A stretch of 64,000 bases of DNA from positions 62,001 to 126,000 of the forward strand of contig NZ_SELQ01000002.1 in the NCBI RefSeq assembly GCF_004145405.1, given 5' to 3'. Source of the stretch: Salipiger sp. IMCC34102. Its GTDB lineage: Bacteria > Pseudomonadota > Alphaproteobacteria > Rhodobacterales > Rhodobacteraceae. A program made the translations under genes and the position numbers. Shown piece by piece: positions 30,478 through 42,274 of the stretch; position 1 is the stretch's first letter; each line of letters starts with the position of its first letter. Under the pieces are notes generated by a model. The model was not told the DNA's origin, made no database searches, and saw only the letters and a program-made list of their open reading frames with translations.

Positions 30478-32081
30478 TGGCGACCTTACGCAGCCAGATC
30501 TCGCCCCGATCCGAAAGTTTCGCCGCCAACCGCGCCGCCCACGAGGCCGCCATGGCGCCGGTGCAGGAGGCGGCGGAAGCGGCCCAGCAAGGCGGCGGCG
30601 CGCGGTCGCGCGAGCGCCACCTCGGCCGCGGCAAGCTGCTGCCGCGCGACCGGGTGAACCAGCTTCTGGACCCCGGCAGCGCGTTCCTGGAGGTGGGCCT
30701 GTTCGCGGCCCACGGGCTCTACGACGGCGACAGCCCCTGCGCGGGCGTCGTGGCCGGGGTGGGGCGCGTCTCTGGCCGCGATTGCATGATCGTCTGCAAT
30801 GACGCCACCGTGAAGGGCGGAACCTACTACCCGATGACGGTCAAGAAGCACCTGCGCGCGCAGGAGATCGCGCAGGAAAACCGTCTGCCGTGCCTCTACC
30901 TCGTCGACTCAGGCGGGGCGAACCTGCCGAACCAGGACGAGGTCTTTCCAGACCGCGATCACTTCGGGCGGATCTTCTTCAACCAGGCGCGGATGAGCGC
31001 GCAGGGCATCCCCCAGATCGCCGTGGTCATGGGCTCCTGCACCGCAGGTGGCGCCTACGTGCCCGCCATGTCGGACGTCACGATCATCGTGAAAGCGCAG
31101 GGGACGATCTTCCTCGCCGGCCCGCCCTTGGTGAAGGCCGCCACGGGCGAGGTCGTCAGTGCGGAGGATCTGGGCGGCGGTGACGTGCACACCCGGCTTT
31201 CGGGCGTCGCGGATTACCTGGCGGAGGACGACGCCCACGCGCTGGCCCTCGCGCGGGAAGCTGTGGCGAACCTCAATATTGCGCCGCCACCGGTCGCGCG
31301 CGCGCCGATAGAGGCGCCGCTCTACGACCCCGAGGAGATCCTCGGCGTCGTCCCCGCCGACCTGCGCACGCCCTACGACATCCGCGAGGTCATCGCGCGG
31401 GTCGTCGACGGCTCCCGCTTCGACGAGTTCAAGGCGCGCTACGGCACCACGCTGGTCTGCGGCTTCGCCCATGTCATGGGCATGCCGGTGGGGATCATCG
31501 CCAACAACGGCGTTCTGTTTTCCGAAAGTGCCGTGAAGGGGTCGCACTTCGTGCAGCTCTGCTCGCAGCGCAAGGTGCCCCTGGTCTTCCTGCAGAACGT
31601 CACAGGCTTCATGGTCGGCCAGGCCTACGAGGCGGGCGGCATCGCCAAGGCGGGGGCCAAGCTGGTGACGGCGGTGGCGACGACCTCCGTGCCCAAGATC
31701 ACCATGCTGGTGGGCGGCTCCTTCGGGGCGGGCAACTACGGCATGTGCGGTCGCGCCTACGGCCCGCGGTTCTTGTGGACATGGCCCAACAGCCGCATCG
31801 CCGTGATGGGCGGCGAACAGGCGGCGGGCGTTCTGGCCACCGTCAGGCGCGATGCGATGGAACGGCGCGGCGAGCCCTGGACGGAGGAAGAGGAAACCGC
31901 CTTCAAGCGACCCACCATCGAGATGTTCGACCGCCAGTCGCACCCGCTCTACGCCAGCGCGCGGCTGTGGGACGACGGCATCATCGACCCCCGGGCGACG
32001 CGGCAGACGCTGGCCCTGTCGCTGGCCGCAGCTTTCAACGCCCCGATCGAGGAGACACGCTTCGGCGTGTTCCGGATGTGA
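30477..32081 (+). CDS. mccB: Methylcrotonyl-CoA carboxylase, carboxyltransferase (beta) subunit
   Basis: The subunit transfers the carboxyl group from carboxybiotin to 3-methylcrotonyl-CoA. The 534-residue protein is a tandem crotonase-type carboxyltransferase, with the [16 protein letters not shown] segment, [18 protein letters not shown], the first oxyanion site [16 protein letters not shown] and the second [26 protein letters not shown] region (given in part). These features are typical of methylcrotonyl- rather than propionyl-CoA carboxylase. Its ATG overlaps the ivd stop (TGATG), so the two genes are coupled, and mccA follows after two bases. Confidence 0.95.
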   Translation: MATLRSQISPRSESFAANRAAHEAAMAPVQEAAEAAQQGGGARSRERHLGRGKLLPRDRVNQLLDPGSAFLEVGLFAAHGLYDGDSPCAGVVAGVGRVSGRDCMIVCNDATVKGGTYYPMTVKKHLRAQEIAQENRLPCLYLVDSGGANLPNQDEVFPDRDHFGRIFFNQARMSAQGIPQIAVVMGSCTAGGAYVPAMSDVTIIVKAQGTIFLAGPPLVKAATGEVVSAEDLGGGDVHTRLSGVADYLAEDDAHALALAREAVANLNIAPPPVARAPIEAPLYDPEEILGVVPADLRTPYDIREVIARVVDGSRFDEFKARYGTTLVCGFAHVMGMPVGIIANNGVLFSESAVKGSHFVQLCSQRKVPLVFLQNVTGFMVGQAYEAGGIAKAGAKLVTAVATTSVPKITMLVGGSFGAGNYGMCGRAYGPRFLWTWPNSRIAVMGGEQAAGVLATVRRDAMERRGEPWTEEEETAFKRPTIEMFDRQSHPLYASARLWDDGIIDPRATRQTLALSLAAAFNAPIEETRFGVFRM

Positions 32082-32083
32082 CG

Positions 32084-34079
<1,996 letters not shown>

Positions 34080-34087
<8 letters not shown>

Positions 34088-34937
34088 CCGCGTCACCCTG
34101 TTCGAGATGGGTCCGCGGGACGGTCTGCAGAACGAGACCGTGCAGATCGCCACCGCCGACAAGATCGCGCTGGTGGACCTCCTCTCGGCCTGCGGTTTCA
34201 CGAAGATCGAGGTGACCAGCTTCGTGAGCCCCCGCTGGGTGCCCCAGATGGCCAACGCGACCGAGGTGCTGGCCGGCATCACCCGCGCGCCGGGCGTGTC
34301 CTACGCCGCGCTGACGCCGAACCTGCGCGGGTTCGATGGGGCGCTGGCCGCGAAGGCGGACGAGGTGGCGATCTTCGCCTCCGCCTCCGAAGGGTTCAGC
34401 CGGGCCAACATCAACTGCTCGATCGACGAGAGCCTCGCGCGGTTCGCGCCGGTCGCGCAGGCGGCACGGGACGCAGACCTGCCCCTTCGCGGCTACGTCT
34501 CCTGCGTGACCGACTGCCCTTACGACGGCCCGACCGACCCGGCGCAGGTGCTGCGCGTGGCGCAAGCGCTGATCGACCTCGGCGCCTACGAGGTGAGCCT
34601 GGGCGACACCATCGGGGCCGCCACGCCGGAGACGACCAAGCGCTTGCTGGACAGGCTTTTGGACCACATCCCCGCGACCCGGTTGGCGGGCCATTTCCAC
34701 GACACCGGGGGCCGGGCACTGGACAACATCGCCGCCAGCCTCGACCGCGGCCTGCGCACCTTCGACGCCGCCATCGGCGGGTTGGGCGGCTGTCCCTACG
34801 CCCCCGGCGCGAAAGGCAACGTGGCGACAGAGGCCGTCACCGCGATGCTGGCCGATCGCGGTTTCGACACCGGCCTTGACCCGCAGGCCCTCGACCGGGC
34901 CCGCGCCTTCGCCCAAAACCTGCGGAGCCCGCGATGA
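34080..34937 (+). CDS. mvaB: Hydroxymethylglutaryl-CoA lyase
   Basis: The lyase cleaves HMG-CoA to acetyl-CoA and acetoacetate, the final step of leucine degradation. The 285-residue TIM-barrel protein has the metal- and substrate-binding start FEMGPRDGLQNE and the IEVTSFVSPRWVPQMA segment. The metal-binding HFHDTGG comes later. The GGLGGCPYAPGAKGNVATE signature contains the catalytic cysteine of the HMG-CoA lyase family. It overlaps mccA by eight bases and the next gene by four, so it is firmly within the operon. Confidence 0.95.
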
Positions 34938-35716
34938 GCTACGACACGCTTGCCATCCAGACCGACCCCCGCGGCGTCGCAACCGTCACCCTGGGCCTGC
35001 CCGAGACGCGCAACGCGCTCTCTGGCCAGATGCTGGCGGACCTTACGGACATGGCGCAGACCCTGGGCCAGGACCGCGCGACGCGCGCCATCGTCCTGCA
35101 AGGGGCGGGCAAGACCTTCTGCGCGGGCGGCGACCTGCGCTGGATGAAGGCCCAGATCGAGGCGGACCGCCAGACCCGGATGAGGGAAGCCCGCAAGCTG
35201 GCGGAGATGCTGCAGGCGCTGAACACGATGCCCACTCCGCTGATCGGGCGGCTGCACGGCGGGGCCTTCGGCGGCGGCGTGGGGCTGGCCTGCGTCTGCG
35301 ACGTGGCCATCGCAGCGGCGGGCACGCGTTTCGGGTTGACCGAAACCCGTCTCGGCCTGATCCCCGCCACCATCGGCCCTTACGTGATCGCCCGCATGGG
35401 CGAGGCGCGCGCCCGGCGGGTCTTCATGTCCGCGCGCCTTTTCGACGCGGCGGAGGCGGTGGACCTTAGCCTGATCGCCCGGGCCGTCCCGCCGGAGGAT
35501 CTGGACGCCGCAATCGAGGCCGAAGTCGCGCCTTACCTGTCCGTCGCCCCCGGCGCGGTGGGGGCTGCGAAGCGGCTGGCGCGCCGTCTCGGACCGCGGA
35601 TCGACGACGCCGTCATCGACGACACGATCCGTCGCCTGGCCGAGACCTGGGAAGGCGAGGAGGCGCGACAGGGCATCGCGGCCTTCCTTGACAAGACATC
35701 GCCGCCCTGGGCCTGA
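34934..35716 (+). CDS. Enoyl-CoA hydratase, probably 3-methylglutaconyl-CoA hydratase
   Basis: This 260-residue crotonase-family protein contains KTFCAGGDLRWM (oxyanion hole), the HGGAFGGGVGLACVCDVAIA helix, and FGLTETRLGLIPATIGPYVI with the catalytic acidic residue. The family includes many substrates. The operon context, with isovaleryl-CoA dehydrogenase, both methylcrotonyl-CoA carboxylase subunits and HMG-CoA lyase, leaves exactly the hydration of 3-methylglutaconyl-CoA to HMG-CoA unfilled, so that is the inferred role. The start overlaps mvaB (ATGA). It is the last gene of the leucine operon; a 186-base gap without genes follows. Confidence 0.88.
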   Translation: MSYDTLAIQTDPRGVATVTLGLPETRNALSGQMLADLTDMAQTLGQDRATRAIVLQGAGKTFCAGGDLRWMKAQIEADRQTRMREARKLAEMLQALNTMPTPLIGRLHGGAFGGGVGLACVCDVAIAAAGTRFGLTETRLGLIPATIGPYVIARMGEARARRVFMSARLFDAAEAVDLSLIARAVPPEDLDAAIEAEVAPYLSVAPGAVGAAKRLARRLGPRIDDAVIDDTIRRLAETWEGEEARQGIAAFLDKTSPPWA

Positions 35717-35902
35717 CCGCAAGCCGGTCATATCCCTCGGCATCCCCGAAAGGCATGGACCGCGCATGCCATTCCAAACCGATGAAAGCCGCGATAGCTT
35801 GCGCCCAAATCGCGCGACACAAGGCCAGGACATGCACCGATCCAACGTCAGGCACAGCATGGATTGGTCCTCGGATCCTCGAGATTTTGGAGGTCTTGGC
35901 AC

Positions 35903-37159
35903 ATGAATGACGCCATCGATCCACGCACCTTACTGCGCCGGCTCTTCGACACCGCCGTCGCCCGCGCCGACCCGATGCGCGTTGTGGCCGAGGCGCTGCC
36001 GCTCGCACCGCGCGGTCGTCTGGTCGTCATCGGTGCCGGCAAGGCCAGCGCCCGCATGGCCGAAGCGGTGGAGGCCGCCCAGGGCCCTTCCGAGGGTCTC
36101 GTGCTGACGCGCTACGGCTACGCGCGGCCCACCCGCGGGATCGAGATCGTGGAAGCCGCGCACCCGGTCCCCGATGCCGCGGGCGAGGCCGCGACGGCGC
36201 GCCTTCTGGACCGCGTCTCGGACCTCGGGCCGGACGATCTGGTGCTGGCGCTGATCTCGGGCGGGGGCTCATCGCTCTTGTGCGCGCCGCAGGAGGGCCT
36301 GGACCTGGCGGGCAAGCAGGCGCTCAACGCGGCGCTGCTGGCCTCCGGTGCGCCGATCCGCGTGATGAACGCGATCCGCACGCGCGCCAGCCGGGTGAAG
36401 GGCGGACGGCTGGCCGCGGCCTGCGCCCCGGCGCGGGTGCTGTCTTTGGTGATCTCGGACGTGCCGGGCGACGACCCGGCGGAGGTCGCTTCGGGCCCGA
36501 CCGTCGGAGCCAGGACGGTTGAGGACGTGGACGCGCTGATCGAGCGCCACGGGATCGATTTGCCCGACCCCATTCGCACAGCCTTGCGGCACGCTCCGCC
36601 ACCGCTGCGCGTAGGAGACGACCGGCTCGCGCATACCACGGCGCGGGTGATCGCGGCACCGCGCCAGTCTCTCGACGCGGCGGCGGCCTTGCTGGACGGC
36701 TGGGACGTGCGCCTGCTCGGCGACGCGCTGGAAGGCGAGGCGCGCGATCTGGCCGCGGCGCAGGCGGCGCAGGCGGTCGAGATCGCAGCCGGGCTCGCGC
36801 CCGGCGACGCCCCGGTGGCCCTGCTTTCGGGTGGAGAGGTCACGGTCACCCGGCGCGGCGACGGGACCGGTGGGCCGAATGCGGAATTCGCACTGGCCGC
36901 GGCGCTTGCGCTGGACGGCCATCCCCGGATCCACCTCGCGGCGGGCGACACCGACGGCGTCGATGGCGCGGCAGAGATCGCGGGCGCCCTCGTCGGTCCC
37001 GACACCCTTGCGCGGGGAGGGCGGGCGGCGGCGGAAGAGGCGCTGGCGCGCAACGACGCGCACAGTTTCTTCGCTGCCCTCGGCGACGGGATCGTCACAG
37101 GTCCGACGCTGACGAACGTCAACGATTTCAGGGCGATCCTGATCTATCCGCCGGATTGA
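35903..37159 (+). CDS. ttuD: Glycerate 2-kinase (MOFRL family)
   Basis: The enzyme phosphorylates glycerate, usually at the 2 position, feeding glycolysis from glyoxylate, tartrate or serine-cycle routes. The 418-residue protein has an N-terminal Rossmann-like domain with LVVIGAGKASARMAEA and ISGGGSSLLCAP. A C-terminal MOFRL domain follows with LSGGEVTVTRRGDGTGGPNAEF and AAGDTDGVDG. I chose the ATG at 35903 (MNDAIDP) because TGGAGGT lies upstream. The symbol ttuD is used by homology; hydroxypyruvate reductase is an older name for members of the same family. Confidence 0.9.
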   Translation: MNDAIDPRTLLRRLFDTAVARADPMRVVAEALPLAPRGRLVVIGAGKASARMAEAVEAAQGPSEGLVLTRYGYARPTRGIEIVEAAHPVPDAAGEAATARLLDRVSDLGPDDLVLALISGGGSSLLCAPQEGLDLAGKQALNAALLASGAPIRVMNAIRTRASRVKGGRLAAACAPARVLSLVISDVPGDDPAEVASGPTVGARTVEDVDALIERHGIDLPDPIRTALRHAPPPLRVGDDRLAHTTARVIAAPRQSLDAAAALLDGWDVRLLGDALEGEARDLAAAQAAQAVEIAAGLAPGDAPVALLSGGEVTVTRRGDGTGGPNAEFALAAALALDGHPRIHLAAGDTDGVDGAAEIAGALVGPDTLARGGRAAAEEALARNDAHSFFAALGDGIVTGPTLTNVNDFRAILIYPPD

Positions 37160-37217
37160 GACCGGGGGGCTTCAGCCTCGGCACGGCGTCCGGTGGGGGT
37201 CGACAGGGCTCTTCGGT

Positions 37218-38462
37218 TCAATCCGGCGTCATCTCACCGAACAGGCGTCCGCCCTCGGCCCACCAAGCGGCGGTGAGCGACATCAGCGCCAGCGTCACGC
37301 CACCGCCCAGGAGCGGGATCAACGTCCCGTCGTAGAGGAAGCCCACGACGCCGCCCAGCACGCCGCCCAGCACCGTCTGCGCGGCGCCCAGCACGGCGGA
37401 GCCCACGCCCGCGACGCGGCCCAGCGGCTCCATCGCCAGCGCGTTGAAGTTCGCGGGCACGATGCCCACGCAGCACATCATCACGGTGAAAAGGGCCAAG
37501 AACAGCCAGAACGGGGTATGGCCGCCCATCGCGATCGCCAGCACCAGGTGGACCGTGGCCACGGTCAGGAAGACCGTCAGGCCGCCGTGCGACAAGCGCC
37601 GCGCGCCGAAGCGCGCCACCAGTCGGCTGTTGAGGAACGCGGCCACCGCCATGAACCCCGCCACCACCGAGAACCACAGCGTGAATTCCGCACCCATGCC
37701 GTAGATCTGGGTGTAGATCTGCTCGGCCTGGGCGATGAAGGCGAAGATGAAGGCAAAGAAGGTGCCCATCGCGAAGAGATATCCCACCGACGTGCGGTTC
37801 GTCAGCACGATGCGGAACGCCTCGGCCACGGGCTTGAGGCGCAGCTCGCGGCGGTCCTCGGGGTGCAGGGTCTCGGCCAGGCGGAAGTAGGACCAGACCA
37901 GCGCCACGCCGCCGAAGACGACCATGAAGCCCGAGACCTCGCGCCAGTTGCCGAAGAGCATGATCAGGCTGCCCAGGTTGGGGGCCAGCACCGGCATGAT
38001 CATGAAGACCATCATCACCAGCGACATCACGCTCGCCATCCGCGCGCCAGAGAACCGGTCGCGCACCGCCGCCGTCACGATCACCCGGGTGGAGGCGGCG
38101 CCGACGCCTTGCACGAAGCGCGTGACCAGAAGCGCCTCGAAGCTGGGCACGACGACCGCGGCCAGGGCGCCCGCCAGGTAGATCCCCAGCCCCGCGAAGA
38201 GCACCGGGCGCCGCCCGAAGCGGTCCGACAGCGGCCCGTAGAGCACCTGCGCCCCGCCGAAGCCCATCACGTAGGACGTGATGACCAGTTGGCGCGCGTT
38301 GCCGTCCGCGATGCCGAAGGCCGATCCGATCTGTTGCAGGGCGGGAATGTAGACGTCGATGGCCGCCGAGTTCAGCGCCATCAGAAGGGCCATCAGACCG
38401 ACGAATTCGAGATAGGGGATCTGTGTCCCCCGGGTCAGTCGAGGGTCGGTCACGGCGGTCAT
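37218..38462 (-). CDS. MFS drug-resistance transporter, Bcr/CflA type
   Basis: This predicted inner-membrane proton-driven exporter has 414 residues and twelve hydrophobic helices. The motif-A loop GPLSDRFGRRPVLF lies between helices 2 and 3, and the YIPALQQIGSAFG start is typical of the Bcr/CflA drug efflux group (bicyclomycin, sulfonamides, chloramphenicol in other species). The true substrate is unknown. I chose the ATG at 38462 with AAAGGA eight bases upstream. It is convergent with glycerate kinase and lies just downstream of dnaE2 on the same strand, 98 bases away, so read-through from the SOS operon is possible. Confidence 0.86.
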   Translation of the reverse strand: MTAVTDPRLTRGTQIPYLEFVGLMALLMALNSAAIDVYIPALQQIGSAFGIADGNARQLVITSYVMGFGGAQVLYGPLSDRFGRRPVLFAGLGIYLAGALAAVVVPSFEALLVTRFVQGVGAASTRVIVTAAVRDRFSGARMASVMSLVMMVFMIMPVLAPNLGSLIMLFGNWREVSGFMVVFGGVALVWSYFRLAETLHPEDRRELRLKPVAEAFRIVLTNRTSVGYLFAMGTFFAFIFAFIAQAEQIYTQIYGMGAEFTLWFSVVAGFMAVAAFLNSRLVARFGARRLSHGGLTVFLTVATVHLVLAIAMGGHTPFWLFLALFTVMMCCVGIVPANFNALAMEPLGRVAGVGSAVLGAAQTVLGGVLGGVVGFLYDGTLIPLLGGGVTLALMSLTAAWWAEGGRLFGEMTPD

Positions 38463-38560
38463 AAGGGATCCTTTCAGTCCGCGCATGCTCTGCCTCTTGG
38501 TCGCGGCGTGCAACCCGGCAGCTGCGCATAGCGGCCCTGCGGGAACAGAGTAGGTCGGGA

Positions 38561-41500
38561 TCAGTGGAAATCCCGGCTTTTCGGCACGATCCGCGCATCA
38601 CGCGGGTGGCTCTGGCCCGAGGCGGGCAGGGGCTTTCGCACGTGATCGGCGCGCGCCAGCGTGGTGGGCATGGCATCGGGCGCCAGCCGCAGCAGCGCGT
38701 CCGACCGGTCGGTCAGCGTCATCGCGACCACGTGCACGACATCCGCGTCGCGCTGGATATAACCTTCGACCGCCAGCAGGCGCGAGGTCATGACCGCCTT
38801 GCGGAAGGTCTCCATCACCGCGGGCCAGACCACCAGGTTGGCCACGCCGAACTCGTCTTCCAGCGTGATGAAGCAGACCCCCTTGGCGCTGCCGGGACGC
38901 TGACGGATCAGCACGATGCCCGCGATCTTGATGCGTTGGCGGTGGTGCATGCGCGCCAGATCGGCGGTGCTGCGGTAGCCCTGCCGCGTCATGGACTTGC
39001 GCAGGAACGAGATCGGGTGCGCCTTCAGCGACAGCCGCAGGGTCTGGTAATCGGCCACCACCTGCTCGCAGACCGGCATGACGGGAAGCGGCACGGTCAC
39101 CTCGGTGCCTTCGTCGGTGCCGTCCCGGAACAGCGGCAGGTCGGGGGCGTCGCGCAGGCCCTTGGCCTCCCACAGGGCCTGCCTGCGGTCGATCCAGAGC
39201 GAGCGGACCGCATCCGCCTCGGCCAGCCGCCGCACGATGGGCGCGGTCAGGCGCGCACGGACGTGCAGGTCCTTGACGTCCCGGTAAGGGGTGTCGCGGG
39301 CCGCCACCAGCCGATCCGCGGCGTCCCGGCGCAGCCCGCCGATCTGGCGCATGCCCAGCCGGATCGCGAAGCGGGGCGGGGGCGGGGCATCCTGGTCCCA
39401 GACCACATCGGAGGAGGCGTTTTCGCGCGCCCCCTGCGCCTCCGGGGGCGCTGGCGGACCCGACAGCGCGCGGTCGCGCGCGCGCGCCGGCGACAGCCCC
39501 GATCCGTAGAGGCTCGTCGCCACGGGCTCCAGCGTGTTGTCCCAGTCGGAGTAGTTCACGTCCACGCCCCGCACCTCGACCCCGTGGGCCTGGGCGTCGC
39601 GCACGAGCTGTGCCGGCGCGTAGAAACCCATGGGCTGGGAATTGAGCAAGGCCGCGGTGAAGGCCGCCGGAAAATGATGCTTGAGCCAGCAGGAGACATA
39701 GACCAGCTGCGCGAAACTGGCCGCGTGGCTTTCGGGGAATCCGTATTCGCCGAAGCCCTTGATCTGGTCGAAACAACGCTGCGCGAACTCCGGATCGTAG
39801 CCGCGGCGGGCCATCCGGCCGACCATCTTTTCCTGCAACAGCTCGATCTGGCCGCGGCTGCGGAAGGTGGCCATGGCCTTGCGCAACTCGTTGGCTTCGG
39901 CGGGGCTGAACTCGGCGGCGTCGATGGCGATCTTCATCGCCTGTTCCTGGAAGATCGGAACCCCCAGCGTGCGCCCGAGGATGTTCTTGAGCTCCGACGG
40001 GTCATGGGGCGCGCCGGGCGAGGGGTAGCTGACCGGTTCCTGCCCCGAGCGGCGGCGCAGGTAGGGGTGGACCATGTCGCCCTGAATGGGGCCGGGGCGG
40101 ACGATGGCGACCTCGATCACCAGGTCGTAGAACGTGCGCGGCTGCAGGCGTGGCAGCATGTTCATCTGCGCACGGCTCTCGATCTGGAAGACGCCCACCG
40201 TGTCGCCGCGGCAGACCATGTCATAGACGCGCGGGTCCTCCTGCGGGATCGTGGCGAGCGACCAGTCCTGCCCGTAATGCGCCCGCACGAGGTCAAAGCA
40301 CTTGCGGATGCAGGTCAGCATCCCCAGCGCCAGGATATCGACCTTGAGGATCCCCAGCGCGTCGATGTCGTCCTTGTCCCATTCGATGAAGGTGCGGTCG
40401 GGCATGGCGCCGTTGCCGATGGGCACCGTCTCGGTCAGTTTCTTCTGGGTCAGGATGAAGCCGCCCACGTGCTGGCCCAAGTGGCGCGGCATCCCGATCA
40501 TCTGCCCCGCCACGATCAGCGCGCGCCGCACGGTCGGGTCGGTCAGATCGACGCCCGCCTCGTCGGCGTTCTTCTGCGCCATCTCGCGCCCGAAACTGCC
40601 CCAGACGGTCTTGGCGAGCGCCCCGGTCACGTCCTCGGAGAGGCCCATCACCTTGCCCACCTCGCGAATGGCCGAGCGCGGGCGGTAGTGGATTACGGTG
40701 GCACAAAGCCCCGCGCGGTCGCGGCCGTATTTGTTGTAGATATGCTGGATCACCTCCTCGCGCCGTTCGTGTTCGAAGTCGACGTCGATGTCGGGCGGCT
40801 CGCGGCGCTCCTCGCTGATGAACCGCTCGAACAAAAGCGCGTGCTGCGCGGGGTCCACGGCGGTGATCCCCAGCACGTAGCACACGGCCGAATTCGCCGC
40901 CGATCCGCGTCCCTGGCACAGGATCGGCGGGTCCGCCTCTTCGCGGGCGAAGCGGATGATGTCGTGGATCGTCAGGAAATACTGCGCGATATCGAGCTTC
41001 TCGATCATCGCGAGTTCCTTGGCGAGCGTGGCGCGGGTGGCCTTTGGCACGCCGTCCGGATAGCGCTCCGCAGCCCCGTCCCAGGTCAGTTGTTCGAGGT
41101 AGGCCTGGGCGGACATCTCCTGCGGGATCACCTCGGAGGGGTATTCGTAGGCCAGTTCCGTCAGCGTGAACCGGCAGGCGTCGGCCACGGTACGCGTGGC
41201 CGAGATGGCATGCGGCCATTCGGCAAAGAGACGCTGCATCTCGGCGGGTGACTTGAGGTGCCGTTCGGCGTTGGCCTCCAGCAGGTAGCCCGCCCGCGCA
41301 AGCGTGGTCTTGTGGCGGATGCAGGTCATCACGTCCTGCAGGGGGCGACGGTCGGGCGCGTGGTAGAGCACCTCGTTCGTGGCCAGAAGCCCCATCCCGT
41401 GCTGCCCGGCCAGGGCATCCAGCCGGTTGATTCGCGCCCGGTCGTCCCCGCGGTAGAGATAGCTCGCAGCGATATGGGACAGCGTCGGCAGCCGGCGGAC

Positions 41501-42001
41501 GAGGCGCGGCAGATCGCGGGCGAAGCCGTCGAGGTCGGGGGGCGGCACGACGATCAGCTGCACCCCCGCGGCATGCGCCGCCAGATCCCCCAGCGTCAGA
41601 TCGCAGACCCCCTTGGCCTGCCAGCGGCCTTGCGCATCGTGCATCCGCCCCTTGGAAATCAGCGCACTCAGCCGGCCGTAGGCCGCCCGGTCGCGCGGGT
41701 AGGCCAGAAAGGTCTCGCCGGTGCGAAGCGCGATCCGCGCGCCGATGACGGGTCTCAACTTCGCCGTATTCGCCTCGGTATGGAGGCGCACCACGCCGGC
41801 GAGCGAATTCAGATCCGCGCAGCCCAGCGCATCGTAGCCCAGCGCCCAGGCCTCCATCGCCAGATCGACCGCGTCGGAGGCGCCCCGGAGGAACGAAAAG
41901 CAGGTGAAGACTCCCAGCTCGACGAAGGGACTGCGCGGATTGGGCGTGAAATCGCCGTCTTCCGGCAGGCTCCGACGGGGGATCTGGTCATTTTGGGGCA
42001 T
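38561..42001 (-). CDS. dnaE2: Error-prone DNA polymerase DnaE2
   Basis: DnaE2 is the C-family polymerase that, with ImuA and ImuB, carries out SOS mutagenic translesion synthesis. The roughly 1146-residue protein has the PHP domain at about 25-290, with FVELGVFTCFSFLRGAS. The polymerase palm and fingers follow with CQGRGSAANSAVCYVLGIT, RREPPDIDVDFEHERREE and FGEYGFPESHAASFA, and a C-terminal OB fold (IAGIVLIRQRPGSAKG). It is shorter than replicative DnaE1, as expected for DnaE2. I chose the ATG at 42001 (MPQNDQ) over a TTG seven codons earlier. It is the distal gene of the imuA-imuB-dnaE2 operon, separated from imuB by 273 bases of inverted repeats. Confidence 0.95.
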   Translation of the reverse strand: MPQNDQIPRRSLPEDGDFTPNPRSPFVELGVFTCFSFLRGASDAVDLAMEAWALGYDALGCADLNSLAGVVRLHTEANTAKLRPVIGARIALRTGETFLAYPRDRAAYGRLSALISKGRMHDAQGRWQAKGVCDLTLGDLAAHAAGVQLIVVPPPDLDGFARDLPRLVRRLPTLSHIAASYLYRGDDRARINRLDALAGQHGMGLLATNEVLYHAPDRRPLQDVMTCIRHKTTLARAGYLLEANAERHLKSPAEMQRLFAEWPHAISATRTVADACRFTLTELAYEYPSEVIPQEMSAQAYLEQLTWDGAAERYPDGVPKATRATLAKELAMIEKLDIAQYFLTIHDIIRFAREEADPPILCQGRGSAANSAVCYVLGITAVDPAQHALLFERFISEERREPPDIDVDFEHERREEVIQHIYNKYGRDRAGLCATVIHYRPRSAIREVGKVMGLSEDVTGALAKTVWGSFGREMAQKNADEAGVDLTDPTVRRALIVAGQMIGMPRHLGQHVGGFILTQKKLTETVPIGNGAMPDRTFIEWDKDDIDALGILKVDILALGMLTCIRKCFDLVRAHYGQDWSLATIPQEDPRVYDMVCRGDTVGVFQIESRAQMNMLPRLQPRTFYDLVIEVAIVRPGPIQGDMVHPYLRRRSGQEPVSYPSPGAPHDPSELKNILGRTLGVPIFQEQAMKIAIDAAEFSPAEANELRKAMATFRSRGQIELLQEKMVGRMARRGYDPEFAQRCFDQIKGFGEYGFPESHAASFAQLVYVSCWLKHHFPAAFTAALLNSQPMGFYAPAQLVRDAQAHGVEVRGVDVNYSDWDNTLEPVATSLYGSGLSPARARDRALSGPPAPPEAQGARENASSDVVWDQDAPPPPRFAIRLGMRQIGGLRRDAADRLVAARDTPYRDVKDLHVRARLTAPIVRRLAEADAVRSLWIDRRQALWEAKGLRDAPDLPLFRDGTDEGTEVTVPLPVMPVCEQVVADYQTLRLSLKAHPISFLRKSMTRQGYRSTADLARMHHRQRIKIAGIVLIRQRPGSAKGVCFITLEDEFGVANLVVWPAVMETFRKAVMTSRLLAVEGYIQRDADVVHVVAMTLTDRSDALLRLAPDAMPTTLARADHVRKPLPASGQSHPRDARIVPKSRDFH

Positions 42002-42022
42002 CGCGGGTGATCCCCGACGCAA

Positions 42023-42083
42023 GGGGGGCCAGCCCCCCCGGACCTGCGGTCCGTCCCCCCGGGATATTTTTGGCCAGAAGAAG
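42023..42083 (+). repeat. Intergenic repeat family, copy R2 (plus orientation)
   Basis: The copy runs GGGGGGCCAGCCCCCCC, then CCCCCCGGGATATTTTT, then GGCCAGAAGAAG. Its last 28 or so bases are perfectly inverted at 42,208-42,262. It starts 21 bases upstream of the dnaE2 ATG on the opposite strand sense and is present in the untranslated part of the imuB-dnaE2 transcript. Confidence 0.8.
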
Positions 42084-42098
42084 CCCCCCGCGGATCCA

Positions 42099-42130
42099 GC
42101 GTCCCGCCTTCGGGTGGAAGGACGGGACGC
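42099..42130. repeat. Perfect eight-base hairpin inside the imuB-dnaE2 spacer
   Basis: GCGTCCCG (42099-42106) and CGGGACGC (42123-42130) form a perfect stem around a 16-base loop. It lies between the two facing repeat copies R2 and R2', forming the inner part of a nested foldback. Confidence 0.6.
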
Positions 42131-42207
42131 CTTCTCCTGGCGCGGTCATCGGCGTCCCCGCCTGTACCGCCTGCAAAGCGTCGCACCGAGTGGTTAACGA
42201 ACCCTTA

Positions 42208-42262
42208 CTTCTTCTGGCCAAAAATATCCCGGGGGAGCCCGAAGGGCGGGGGCAGAGCCCCC
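42208..42262 (-). repeat. Intergenic repeat family, copy R2' (inverted)
   Basis: Read on the minus strand, it is GGGGCTCTGCCCCCGCCC, TTCGGGCTCCCCCGGGATATT and TTTGGCCAGAAGAAG. This matches the copy at 44,891-44,946 over its full length and the 3' half of the copy at 42,023. It begins just after the imuB stop codon, reading in the transcript direction. Confidence 0.8.
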
Positions 42263-42274
42263 TGTCGACGCAGG

